Below, piece after piece: positions 9,783 through 18,086 of a DNA stretch of 64,000 bases. Made by a program: the position numbers and the translations under genes. The notes beneath the pieces were generated by a model. That model was not told where the DNA came from, did no database searches, and saw only the letters and a list, made by a program, of their open reading frames with translations. Source of the DNA: Caulobacteraceae bacterium (lineage in GTDB: Bacteria > Pseudomonadota > Alphaproteobacteria > Caulobacterales > Caulobacteraceae); NCBI GenBank assembly GCA_027487945.1, contig JAIYCQ010000003.1, positions 43,451 through 107,450 on the forward strand, in the 5' to 3' direction. Positions within the stretch are counted from its first letter, which is position 1; each line of letters opens with the position of its first letter.

Positions 9783-9941
9783 CCTTCTCCCCTTGCGGGA
9801 GAGGGTGGCCGCGCAGTGGCCGGAAGAGGGGCTCACGGCGACCAGAAACGAAAAACGGCCGGAGGACGACGTGCGAGCGGTTCGCTGAACCCCTCATCCG
9901 TCGGCCTTCGGCCGCCACCTTCTCCCGCACGGGGAGAAGGG
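9783..9941. repeat. Composite palindromic repeat, TTCTCCC family (copy 1)
   Basis: About 159 bp. Each end is a hairpin (CCTTCTCC...GGGAGAGG and CTTCTCCCGCACGGGGAGAAG), followed inward by GGTGG-type sequence and a second short palindrome ending GAGGGG / CCCCTCATCCG. The two halves are inverted with respect to each other. It lies between the mutL start and the stop of the upstream lipoprotein gene. Confidence 0.75.
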
Positions 9942-9945
9942 AACT

Positions 9946-10500
9946 CTACAGCCCCGGGAGCTTGACCCAGCTGCCCTTTTCGCGGGCAATGATCACGGTC
10001 TTGCCGCCGGTCAGGGCCTTGAGACGGGCCTCCTCGGCGGCGGCGTCGACCAGCACCGGCGGCGTGGCGCCCTCGGCGGCCGGAACCGGAGCCGGAGCGT
10101 CCTTGCGCCAGAACATCACGCGGTCGGCGAAGGTCTTGTCCTTGTGAGCCAGGTCGCCGAACTCGTCATCGACGACGTAGCGGATCAGCGGGTCGGCCCG
10201 GTCGGCGCCCGAACGGGCGACCAGCAGGCGTTCGCCATCCGAGCGCTGGGCGCCGGCGGCCTGACCGGCCAGGGCGGCGCGGGCGGCGCTCTCGGGCTGC
10301 AGTTCCTGCGGACGGGGTTCACCCGGGGCCGGCGGACGCAGCGCGTATTCCGGCGGCACGACCAGCGGCGCCTTGGTCACGACGCGGAACTCGTCCGGCG
10401 TCACCTTGGTCATACCCATGGCGCGGCTGGCCGACTGGCATCCGCCAAGCCCGGTCGCCGCCGTCAACGCAACCACGCACATAACGCGGGTAGAGATCAT
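9946..10500 (-). CDS. DUF3035 lipoprotein, BamF-like
   Basis: 184 residues. A lipoprotein signal ends in the lipobox LGGC (Cys near residue 21), so the mature protein should be anchored to the outer membrane. The following conserved block PDEFRVVTKAPLVVPPEY is the hallmark of DUF3035. Alphaproteobacterial members were reported as BamF, an accessory subunit of the outer-membrane beta-barrel assembly machine. The C-terminal half is Ala/Glu/Arg-rich. It lies downstream of lspA, whose product would cleave its signal. I am sure of the family; the Bam role is from family knowledge. Confidence 0.82.
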   Translation of the reverse strand: MISTRVMCVVALTAATGLGGCQSASRAMGMTKVTPDEFRVVTKAPLVVPPEYALRPPAPGEPRPQELQPESAARAALAGQAAGAQRSDGERLLVARSGADRADPLIRYVVDDEFGDLAHKDKTFADRVMFWRKDAPAPVPAAEGATPPVLVDAAAEEARLKALTGGKTVIIAREKGSWVKLPGL

Positions 10501-10580
10501 CGAGCCTAGCTCCTACAGGCCGCCCCGGCCGTATTCAGACGAGGTGGATACGCCAAAAGTTAGGCGGGCGGCAACTTCGT

Positions 10581-11168
10581 TTACGGCTTCACGTCGCGGC
10601 GGACGCTGTCTAGCAGCAGCAGCACGACGCCCACTGTGATGGCGCTGTCGGCGATATTGAACACCCAGGGGAAGTAGAGGTCCTGCAGGTCGAGGAAATC
10701 GGCCACCGCGCCCAGCCGCGCGCGGTCGATCAGGTTGCCAATCGCGCCGCCCATGATCAGGCCGATCGCCGCACCGAGCAGCGGACGCTCGACCTTGCGG
10801 GCCCAGACGCCCAGGGCCACGGCCACGCCCAGCGAGAAGGCGACCAGCACCCAGCGGACCCAGTCGGCCTCGCCCCGGAACAGGCCGAAGCTGACGCCCT
10901 GGTTCCAGACCATGGAGAGGTTCAGCGGCCCGAAAAGCGGCACGCTGCAGGGCGTGTAGTAGGCCGGGGTCGGCACGAAGGGCTGGCAGGCGGCCGGGAA
11001 GACGCTGCCGAGGATCCAGAACTTGGAGATCTGGTCGGCGACGATCACCGCCAGGGCGATGGTGAAGGCCTTGGGGCCCTGCAACGTCGCCGGCGCGGCG
11101 GCGGGCGCGGGGGCATCCGCCTCGGGCGTGTGGGACACTTCGGAGACTTGCGGGTCTTCGGAACTCAA
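10581..11168 (-). CDS. lspA: Lipoprotein signal peptidase LspA
   Basis: 195 residues. The aspartic protease cleaves prolipoproteins in the inner membrane after lipidation. Both catalytic Asp motifs are present: GNLIDRARLGAVADFLD and FNIADSAITVG. Four membrane segments are visible. The first 30 residues are an Ala/Pro/Glu-rich cytoplasmic extension not found in E. coli LspA. The gene follows ileS by 69 bases, the classical ileS-lspA arrangement, and precedes a lipoprotein gene. Confidence 0.95.
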   Translation of the reverse strand: MSSEDPQVSEVSHTPEADAPAPAAAPATLQGPKAFTIALAVIVADQISKFWILGSVFPAACQPFVPTPAYYTPCSVPLFGPLNLSMVWNQGVSFGLFRGEADWVRWVLVAFSLGVAVALGVWARKVERPLLGAAIGLIMGGAIGNLIDRARLGAVADFLDLQDLYFPWVFNIADSAITVGVVLLLLDSVRRDVKP

Positions 11169-11237
11169 TCTCTGGCCCTCTGGCCCCCGAGGGGGGCGAA
11201 CAGGATCCCGGCCGGCGCCGGGACCCTTCGGGAAATA

Positions 11238-14099
11238 TCAGGCGGCGCGGCTCTTGTCCCAGGCCTCGACGGCGTCCTCGCAGCGCAGGCAGAGCTTCGT
11301 GGCCGCCTTCACCTCGGGAAGAATGCGCCAGCAGCGGTCGCACTTGTCGCCGGCCGCGCGGAACGGGCGCACGGCCAGCTCGGTCGCCGGCGCCACCTCC
11401 ACGTCGCTGGTGCGGAAGATCTCCGCCGCCGACAGGCCGTCGAACAGGGCCGCCAGCTCCGGCGTCAGCTCCACGCGCGGCGCAGCCTCGAGCGAGGCCC
11501 CGATCCGCTTCTCGCGACGCTCGACTTCCAGCGACGCGGTGACGGCCGAGACCACGACATCGAGCGCCGTCCACCGCGCGAACTCCGCGTCGTTGCGCCA
11601 GGCGTCCGGCGTCTCCGGGAAGACGCGCAGGCAGTTGGAGCCCGCCTCCGGGAAACGCTGGGCCCAGGCCTCTTCCATGGTGAAGCTGAGGAGCGGGCCA
11701 AGCCAGATGGTCAGGCGCTCGAAAATGGCGTCCAGCACCGTGCGGTAGGCCCGGCGCTTCAGGCTGTCAGACCGGTCGCAGTAGAGGCTGTCCTTGCGGA
11801 TATCGAAGAAGAACACCGACAGGTCGCTCTGGCAGAAGTCCAGCAGCGGCCGGACCACCTCGTTGAAGCGGTAGTTCTCGTAAGCGGTGCGCACCTGGCC
11901 ATCCAGCTGCCACAGGCGGTGCAGGATGTACTGCTCCAGCGGCGGCATGTCGGCCGGCGCGACGCGCTCGGCCTCGGCGAAGCCGTCCAGGGCGCCCAGC
12001 AGATAGCGCATGGTGTTGCGCAGCTTGCGGTAGCTGTCGGTGACCGTGGCCAGGATCGTCTTCCCGATCCGCTGGTCCTCCATGTAGTCGACCGTCGCGG
12101 TCCAGAGGCGGAGGATCTCCGCGCCGGACTCGGCGATGACCACATGCGGCTCGACCGTGTTGCCCAGCGACTTGGACATCTTCTGTCCGTTCTCGTCGAG
12201 GGTGAAACCGTGGGTGACCAGGGTCTTGTACGGCGCCCGACCGCGCGTGCCGCAGGACTCCAGCAGCGAGGACTGGAACCAGCCGCGGTGCTGGTCGGAG
12301 CCTTCGAGATAGAGGTCGGCCGGCCAGGCGCTGTCGTCGCGGCCCTCGATCGTGAAGGCGTGGGTCGAGCCGGAGTCGAACCAGACATCGAGGATGTCCT
12401 CGACCTTCTCGTACTTCGCAGGGTCGTGGTCGCCGAGGAAGTCGGTGGCCGGGCGGTTGAACCAGGCGTCGGCGCCTTCCTGGTGCATCAGCTTCACGAT
12501 GCGGTCGTTGACGGCCTGATCGCGCAGGGGCTCGCCCGTCTCCTTGTCGACGAACATGGCCAGCGGCGCGCCCCAGGCGCGCTGACGGCTGATCAGCCAG
12601 TCGGGACGGGTCTCGACCATGCCGCCGATGCGGTTACGGCCCGCATCGGGGTGGAAGGTGGTGTCGGCGATGGCCTTCAGCGCGCGCTGGCGCAGGGTCT
12701 CGCCGGTCTCCAGCGGCTCGTCCATGCGGATGAACCACTGCGGGGTGTTGCGGAAGATGACCGGCGCCTTGGACCGCCAGCTGTGCGGATAGCTGTGCTC
12801 TAGCCGGCCGCGGGCCAGCAGGTTTCCGGCCTCGATCAGCTTTTCCATCACCGTGGTGTTGGCCGGGCCGAACTTGCCCGACTTCTTGCCCTCGGTCTCC
12901 AGCACCTTGAGGCCCGCGAACAGCGGCACATGCGGGTAGTAGGCGCCGTCGGGGTCGACAGTCTCTGGGATGGTGGCGTCCACGCCCATGGCGTCGAGCT
13001 GCTGACGGCTCTTGAGCCAGATCAGGTAGTCGTCGGCGCCGTGGCCCGGCGCGGTGTGCACGAAGCCGGTGCCGGCGTCGTCGGTCACGTGGTCGCCGGC
13101 CAGCATGGGGACCCTGAAGCCGTAGCCGGCGTCCAGCTTCGCCAGGGGGTGCTCGAGCACCACGCCGTCGAGGGCGGCGGTCTCGACCCGCGTCCAGGCA
13201 GCGATCTTCGCGGCCTTGAACACGTCCTCGGCCAGCTTGTCGGCGACGATCAGCCGGTCGCCCGGCGCGGCCCAGGGCTGGAACTCCAGGCCGTCTTCCA
13301 GCGCGGTGACTTCATAGACGCCGTAGTCGATGCGCGGGCTGTAGCTGACGGCGCGGTTGGCCGGGATGGTCCAGGGCGTGGTCGTCCAGATCACGACGGC
13401 CGCGTCGGCGCCGACCACCGGGAACTTCACCCAGACCGTCGGGCTGTTGTGGTCGTGGTACTCGACCTCGGCGTCGGCCAGGGCGGTGCGTTCGACCGGC
13501 GACCACATCACCGGCTTGGAGCCGCGATACAGCTGGCCGCTCATGGCGAACCTGTGGAACTCGGCGACGATGGTCGCCTCGCTCCTGAAGTCCATCGTCG
13601 AGTAGCGGCGCTCCCAGTCGGCGAGAACGCCCAGGCGCTGGAAGCCCTTCATCTGCTCGCCGATCCAGTGGCCGGCGTAGGCGCGGCATTCGGCGCGGAA
13701 CTCCGCCGTCGGGACGTCATCCTTGCGGCGACCCTTCTTGCGGTACTCCTCCTCGATCTTCCACTCGATCGGCAGGCCGTGGCAGTCCCAGCCGGGGATG
13801 AAGTCGACGTCGTAGCCCAGCGCGAAGCGGCTGCGGCAGGCGAAGTCCTTCAGCAGCTTGTTCAGCGCGTGGCCGATGTGGATGGCGCCGTTGGCGTAGG
13901 GCGGGCCGTCGTGGAACACGAACAACGGCGCGCCGGCCTCCTGCCGGGCCTTGCGCATGGCCTTGTAGAGGTCCTGCTGCGCCCAGCCGGCGAGGATCTC
14001 GGGCTCCTTCTTCGGCAGGCCGGCCCGCATCGGGAAGGGGGTCTCGGGAAGGAATACGGTTTCGCGGTAGTCGCGCGGGGAAGCGGCGTCGTCGGCCAT
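11238..14099 (-). CDS. ileS: Isoleucyl-tRNA synthetase
   Basis: 953 residues from the ATG at 14099 (MADDAASPRDYRET). An ATG 51 bases earlier would add a short Pro-rich stretch. The class I signatures are intact: HIGH in GAIHIGHALNK and KMSKS in ENGQKMSKSLGN. The C-terminal zinc-binding domain is seen as CDRCWRILPEV followed by CLRC, so this is the bacterial-type enzyme. The editing domain lies between residues about 200 and 400. It is the first gene of the ileS-lspA-lipoprotein unit. Confidence 0.96.
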   Translation of the reverse strand: MADDAASPRDYRETVFLPETPFPMRAGLPKKEPEILAGWAQQDLYKAMRKARQEAGAPLFVFHDGPPYANGAIHIGHALNKLLKDFACRSRFALGYDVDFIPGWDCHGLPIEWKIEEEYRKKGRRKDDVPTAEFRAECRAYAGHWIGEQMKGFQRLGVLADWERRYSTMDFRSEATIVAEFHRFAMSGQLYRGSKPVMWSPVERTALADAEVEYHDHNSPTVWVKFPVVGADAAVVIWTTTPWTIPANRAVSYSPRIDYGVYEVTALEDGLEFQPWAAPGDRLIVADKLAEDVFKAAKIAAWTRVETAALDGVVLEHPLAKLDAGYGFRVPMLAGDHVTDDAGTGFVHTAPGHGADDYLIWLKSRQQLDAMGVDATIPETVDPDGAYYPHVPLFAGLKVLETEGKKSGKFGPANTTVMEKLIEAGNLLARGRLEHSYPHSWRSKAPVIFRNTPQWFIRMDEPLETGETLRQRALKAIADTTFHPDAGRNRIGGMVETRPDWLISRQRAWGAPLAMFVDKETGEPLRDQAVNDRIVKLMHQEGADAWFNRPATDFLGDHDPAKYEKVEDILDVWFDSGSTHAFTIEGRDDSAWPADLYLEGSDQHRGWFQSSLLESCGTRGRAPYKTLVTHGFTLDENGQKMSKSLGNTVEPHVVIAESGAEILRLWTATVDYMEDQRIGKTILATVTDSYRKLRNTMRYLLGALDGFAEAERVAPADMPPLEQYILHRLWQLDGQVRTAYENYRFNEVVRPLLDFCQSDLSVFFFDIRKDSLYCDRSDSLKRRAYRTVLDAIFERLTIWLGPLLSFTMEEAWAQRFPEAGSNCLRVFPETPDAWRNDAEFARWTALDVVVSAVTASLEVERREKRIGASLEAAPRVELTPELAALFDGLSAAEIFRTSDVEVAPATELAVRPFRAAGDKCDRCWRILPEVKAATKLCLRCEDAVEAWDKSRAA

Positions 14100-14260
14100 G
14101 GGGACTTTCTCGGGGTCAGGTCGGAAGGGTGCGGGGTCACGTCCCGGCATGCGCGGCCGTTCCCGGCGGCGTCACGCCGGGCGGATAATTCGCGAGGTCT
14201 TCCAAGCCATAGTCATGGGGCGGGCTGTAGCAGAGGGCGGCGAAGTTGGCGAGCCTTTGA

Positions 14261-14415
14261 ACCCCCTTCCCCCTGGAGGGGGGAAGGGTCGGGGATGGGG
14301 GTGGTGACAAGGGTTAAGCGCGGTGAGCTAAGGGCTGGTCGGAGCGATGCTTCCTCGCTCCCACCCCATCCGACCTGCTTCGCAGGCCACCTTCCCCCCT
14401 CCCGGGGGGAAGGAA
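14261..14415. repeat. Composite palindromic repeat, TTCTCCC family (copy 2)
   Basis: About 155 bp in the 317-base gap between the ileS start and the protease stop. Terminal hairpins are CCCTTCCCCC...GGGGGAAGGG and CTTCCCCCCTCCCGGGGGGAAGG; the inner palindrome CCTGCTTCGCAGG is clear in the right half. It ends two bases before the protease stop codon. The rest of the gap (14100-14260) must hold the ileS promoter, in which I see no convincing boxes. Confidence 0.75.
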
Positions 14416-14416
14416 C

Positions 14417-15487
14417 CTAGGATTTCTTCCGCATCTTCGGCGTCACGGTCACCGTCATCCGGCGGCCGGCGCGGACAACCTCGAAGGCGATGCTCTTGCC
14501 GATGCTGCCCGGGCCGAGCACGCGGAGCAGGTCGTCCAGGCCGGTGATGGCCTTGCCGTCGGCGGCGACGATCAGGTCGCCCTGGACAAGGCCGGCCCTG
14601 GCGGCCGGGCCGCCGGGCTCCACCGTCGCCACCCAGGCGGCGTAGGCCTGGTTCACCCCGGCCGACTTCTGGATCGAAGGCGGCACCGGGGTCTGCTGGG
14701 CGACCACGCCGATCGAGCCGCGCTGCACATAGCCGTGCTTGAGGATCTCGTTCATCACGAACGCGGCGGTGTTGGAGGCGACGGCGAAGCACAGGCCCTG
14801 TGCCCCGCTGATCACCGCCGTGGCCACGCCGATCACTTCGCCGGCCGAGTTGACCAGCGGCCCGCCGCTGTTGCCCGGGTTCAGGGCGGCGTCGGTCTGG
14901 ATGAGGTCCTCGATCAGGCGGCCACGCTCGCCGCGAATCGAGCGGCCGAGCGCGCTGACCACGCCTGTGGTCACCGTGGCCTCGAAGCCCAGCGGGGCGC
15001 CGATGGCGATGACCAGCTGGCCGCGGCGCAGGCTCTTGGAGTCGCCGAGCTTGGCGCAGGGCGTGCGCATCGACTGTTCGAGCCGCAGGACGGCGATGTC
15101 GGTGTCGGCGTCCTCGCCGATCGGCCGGGCGGTCAGGCCGTGGCCGTCGGCGGTGATGATGGCGAAGCGGTTCACCCCGGCGATGACGTGCCGGTTGGTC
15201 AGGATCAGGCCGTCGGTGCTGACGAAGAAGCCCGAGCCCTCGCCGGCGATGTAACCGTCCGGCACGATGGGGATGACCCGGACCACGGCCGGCCCGACCG
15301 TCTCGACGGCGTCGACCACGGCGTTGGAATAGGCGTCCAGCAGACCCTGGTCGCGGACGAACGACGGCGGCGCGTCGCCCGGATCGAAGACCAGCTGAGT
15401 CTCGGGCGGATAGTTGAAGGTCGCCGGCAGGCGGCGGCGCGGACGCCTCGCCTGCGCGAACAGATCGTACTTGCGCCCCTTGAGCAT
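14417..15487 (-). CDS. S1C trypsin-like protease with one PDZ domain, no signal peptide
   Basis: 356 residues. The HtrA/DegP-type catalytic triad is complete: His100 (LTNRHVI), Asp130 (DTDIAVL) and Ser207 (NPGNSGGP). One PDZ domain follows (about 265-345; VEPGGPAARAGLVQGDLI). Unlike DegP, the N-terminus (MLKGRKYDLFAQARRPRRR) is basic and has no hydrophobic signal or membrane segment, and no earlier start supplies one before the flanking repeat. I infer a cytoplasmic or tethered protease of unknown target. It is monocistronic, bounded by repeats on both sides. Confidence 0.87.
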   Translation of the reverse strand: MLKGRKYDLFAQARRPRRRLPATFNYPPETQLVFDPGDAPPSFVRDQGLLDAYSNAVVDAVETVGPAVVRVIPIVPDGYIAGEGSGFFVSTDGLILTNRHVIAGVNRFAIITADGHGLTARPIGEDADTDIAVLRLEQSMRTPCAKLGDSKSLRRGQLVIAIGAPLGFEATVTTGVVSALGRSIRGERGRLIEDLIQTDAALNPGNSGGPLVNSAGEVIGVATAVISGAQGLCFAVASNTAAFVMNEILKHGYVQRGSIGVVAQQTPVPPSIQKSAGVNQAYAAWVATVEPGGPAARAGLVQGDLIVAADGKAITGLDDLLRVLGPGSIGKSIAFEVVRAGRRMTVTVTPKMRKKS

Positions 15488-15568
15488 CCCGGCCCCCGCC
15501 CCCGAATGGTTAACGGAAGCATGGCGGAGCGGGCGTGGGAAGGCCCTGTCGCCTCCGGGGAGAGTCTT

Positions 15569-15675
15569 TGCGCCCTTCGAGACGCCGCTGCGCGGCTGCT
15601 CAGGATGACGTGGTCAGAAGGCTACCCACCCACGTGATGCCGAGCAGCGCCGCAGGCGCGTGTCGAAGCACGCAG
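15569..15675. repeat. 110-bp dispersed repeat, CTTCGACACGC family (copy 1)
   Basis: The element starts TGCGCCCTTCGAGACGCCGC, contains GGCTGCTCAGGATGACG, has a short variable middle and ends with the inverted counterpart (GCCGAGCAGCGCCGCAGG, then GTGTCGAAGCACGCAG). It ends 5 bases from the ribF stop codon and could terminate that operon. Confidence 0.8.
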
Positions 15676-15680
15676 CGCGC

Positions 15681-16610
15681 CTACCCCAGAATCGCCCGCG
15701 CCTGCCGCTCGTCCTCGCGGATCTGCTCGACCATGGCGTCGATGGAGCTGAATTTCTCCTCCGGCCGCAGGAAGGCGATCAGCCGGGTCTCGATGACCTG
15801 GCCATAGAGGTCCTCGTCGAACTCGAACAGCCAGACCTCAAGCCGGGTCTCGACCTCGCCGGTGGTGGGGTTGTTGCCGATGTTGGCGACCCCGGGGATG
15901 ATCCGGCCGTCCGGCAGGCGGGTGCGGGTGGCGTAGACGCCTTTTCGGGGCGCGACATAGTCGGCCATGAAAACATTGGCCGTCGGAAAGCCCAGGGTGC
16001 GGCCCAGCTGCTGGCCCCGGCGCACGACGCCCTCGATGGCGAAGGGCTGCCCGAGAATGGCCGTGGCGTCCTGCGGCCGGCCGTCCCGCAGGGCTTCGCG
16101 CACGCCGGTGGAGCTGTACTTCTCGCTCCCCTCGCCCACCGCCTCGGCCACGGAGACGGAAAAGCCCATCTCGTCTCCATAGGCCTTCATCAGCGCCGGA
16201 CTGCCGGTGCGGCCCTTGCCGAAGGAGATGTCGAAGCCGACGGCGACATGGCGCACGCCCAGGCCCTCGTGGAGCACCTTCAGCGCGAAGTCGCGGTCGC
16301 TGAAGTTGGCCATCTCGAAGTCGAACGGTAGGACGTAGAAGCGGTCCACGCCCATCGCCTCCAGCACGCGGGCCTGCTGGTCGGTGGTCATCAGCCGGAA
16401 GGCCGGCTCGTCGGGATGGAACAGCCGGCGCGGGTGCGGGTCGAAGCTGATCACCCCCACCGGCGCGCCCAGGCGGCGTCCCGCCTCGACGGCGCCGGCG
16501 ATCACCTCGCGGTGGCCCAGGTGCACGCCATCGAAGTTGCCGAGCGCCACGGCGGCGCCGCGGTCGGCCCCGGCCAGGCCCTTCCAGCCGTGGACGATCT
16601 TCAGGCTCAC
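15681..16610 (-). CDS. ribF: Bifunctional riboflavin kinase / FAD synthetase RibF
   Basis: 309 residues from a GTG start (VSLKIVHGWKGL). A longer reading overlaps the MaoC gene and is not family-like. The N-terminal nucleotidyltransferase has GNFDGVHLGHREV and the ATP-binding SSTGVREAL; the C-terminal flavokinase domain has LGFPTANV. It converts riboflavin to FMN and FAD. The start overlaps the upstream MaoC stop by 4 bp (GTGA), and a HAD phosphatase precedes that, so the three genes form one operon. No FMN riboswitch is visible upstream. Confidence 0.94.
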   Translation of the reverse strand: MSLKIVHGWKGLAGADRGAAVALGNFDGVHLGHREVIAGAVEAGRRLGAPVGVISFDPHPRRLFHPDEPAFRLMTTDQQARVLEAMGVDRFYVLPFDFEMANFSDRDFALKVLHEGLGVRHVAVGFDISFGKGRTGSPALMKAYGDEMGFSVSVAEAVGEGSEKYSSTGVREALRDGRPQDATAILGQPFAIEGVVRRGQQLGRTLGFPTANVFMADYVAPRKGVYATRTRLPDGRIIPGVANIGNNPTTGEVETRLEVWLFEFDEDLYGQVIETRLIAFLRPEEKFSSIDAMVEQIREDERQARAILG

Positions 16611-17026
16611 GGGCGGCGCGGGGCCATGATCAGGGCCTCGCCGTCCAGCACCGTCTTGCCGCCGACCGTGCACACGGTCGACAGGGTGACGCGGGCCTTC
16701 TCGGCGTCCAGCGCCGTGATGGTGGCGGTCACGGTGACCTCGTCGCCGATCTTGACCGGACGTTTGAAGCTCAGGCTCTGGCCCAGGTAGATGGCGCCCG
16801 GCCCCGGCAGCTTGCCGGCGATCAGGGCCGAGATGTAGGCGGCCGACAGCATGCCGTGGGCGATGCGGGTCTTGAAGGGCGTGGTGGCGGCGAAGGCCTC
16901 GTCCAGGTGGACCGGATTATGGTCGCCGCTGACGTCGGCGAAGCCCTGGATGGCCGCCTCGTCCACGGTGCGGGTCAGTTCGGCCGACTGGCCGACGCTG
17001 AGGTCTTCAAAGAACAGTGCCGTCAT
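16607..17026 (-). CDS. MaoC-type (R)-specific enoyl-CoA hydratase
   Basis: 139 residues, a single hot-dog domain. The hydratase-2 motif is clear: DVSGDHNPVHLDE, with catalytic Asp and His, followed by RIAHGML. Family members hydrate trans-2-enoyl-CoA to (R)-3-hydroxyacyl-CoA, often feeding polyhydroxyalkanoate synthesis. It sits between the HAD phosphatase (33-base gap) and ribF (4-bp overlap). No PHA synthase is nearby, so the physiological substrate is unknown. Confidence 0.88.
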   Translation of the reverse strand: MTALFFEDLSVGQSAELTRTVDEAAIQGFADVSGDHNPVHLDEAFAATTPFKTRIAHGMLSAAYISALIAGKLPGPGAIYLGQSLSFKRPVKIGDEVTVTATITALDAEKARVTLSTVCTVGGKTVLDGEALIMAPRRP

Positions 17027-17059
17027 CGCGCGTTTCCCTCGGTCTTGTTGTCTGTGCGT

Positions 17060-17923
17060 CTACCAGAGCAGATCGGCCATGGCGTAGCTGGCCTTGACGC
17101 CCTCGGCGGCCAGCAGGGCGTCGACGCCGGCGGGCGACAGCCTGCCGTCCGGGCCCATGGCCGTCTCGCCGTGGATGCCCTTGGCGATGAACAGGCAGTC
17201 GAGCCCCTGCTGCTGCGCGCCCTGGACGTCGGTGTGGACCCCGTCGCCGATGCAGAGCACCCGGCGCGGGTCGACCGGTCGGCCCAGCAGGCGCGAGGCC
17301 TCCACCAGGCAGAGATCGTAGATCGGCGCATAGGGCTTGCCGGCCATAAGCACTTCGCCGCCCATCGCGGCATAGAGGTCGGCCAGGGCGCCGCCGCAGT
17401 AGATCAGTCGGTCGCCGCGCTGCACCACCCGGTCGGGGTTGGCGCAGATCATCGGCAGGCCGCGGGCCGCAGGACCGGTGAACCGCGCGCGGTAGTCCTC
17501 GGGCGTCTCGACCTCGTCGTCGAACGGGCCGGTCACGGCGATGAAGGCCGCCTCGTCCGGTTCGGCGAAGGAGAGGCCGAGGCCCTCGTAGAGCGGCATG
17601 TCGCGGTCAGGCCCGATCCGCCAGGCGGCGCCGAGGGCGGCCTTCTGGCCGAGCAGCACGCGGGTGGCGTCGCCGGACGTGATGAAGGCCGTCCAGGCCT
17701 CGCGCGGCACCTTCAGCGCGTCGAGTTGGGCGACGACATCGCTCGCCGGCCTCGGCGAGTTGGAGATCAGGACCACCGGCCCCTTCTCCGCCCGGAACCG
17801 GGCCAGGGCGGCGCAGGCCTCGGGGAAGCTCTGGAGGCCATTGTGAATGACACCCCAGACGTCGCTCAGGAGCACGTCATAGCGGTCGGCGAGGTCGGCA
17901 AGGCCGGAAGGCAGCGCGGTCAT
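17060..17923 (-). CDS. HAD-IIA family phosphatase (NagD-like, TIGR01459 type)
   Basis: 287 residues. Motif I is variant but typical of the subfamily: LSDVWGVIHNG (Asp nucleophile, Trp in place of the second Asp). Motif II is ISNSPRP, the GKPYAPIY Lys motif follows, and motif IV is IGDGVHTD. A type-IIA cap lies between motifs II and III. It is first in an operon ending with ribF, which makes a flavin or other phosphorylated metabolite a tempting but unproven substrate. Confidence 0.85.
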   Translation of the reverse strand: MTALPSGLADLADRYDVLLSDVWGVIHNGLQSFPEACAALARFRAEKGPVVLISNSPRPASDVVAQLDALKVPREAWTAFITSGDATRVLLGQKAALGAAWRIGPDRDMPLYEGLGLSFAEPDEAAFIAVTGPFDDEVETPEDYRARFTGPAARGLPMICANPDRVVQRGDRLIYCGGALADLYAAMGGEVLMAGKPYAPIYDLCLVEASRLLGRPVDPRRVLCIGDGVHTDVQGAQQQGLDCLFIAKGIHGETAMGPDGRLSPAGVDALLAAEGVKASYAMADLLW

Positions 17924-17965
17924 GGGGTGAGGCGCTAACGGGTGGGAGGGGGGGCGTCAACGCCT

Positions 17966-18072
17966 TGCGTCCTTCGACACGCCGCTTCGCGGCTGCTCAG
18001 GATGACGCAAATGGAAGGCTGCCCACCCACGTCATGCCGAGCAGCGCCGCAGGCGCGTGTCGAAGCCCGCAA
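17966..18072. repeat. 110-bp dispersed repeat, CTTCGACACGC family (copy 2)
   Basis: Same layout as the copy at 15569: TGCGTCCTTCGACACGCCGC, then GGCTGCTCAGGATGACG, a 20-base middle, then CACGTCATGCCGAGCAGCGC and CAGGCGCGTGTCGAAGC. It lies between the start of the HAD gene and the stop of the S9 peptidase, ending about 14 bases from that stop. Confidence 0.8.
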
Positions 18073-18086
18073 CGCCTGTCAGCGCG

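Noticed and set aside
15488..15680. Possible FMN riboswitch near ribF
   Set aside because: The region is downstream of ribF, and it is explained by the dispersed repeat. The true operon leader upstream of the HAD gene shows no RFN-element sequence.
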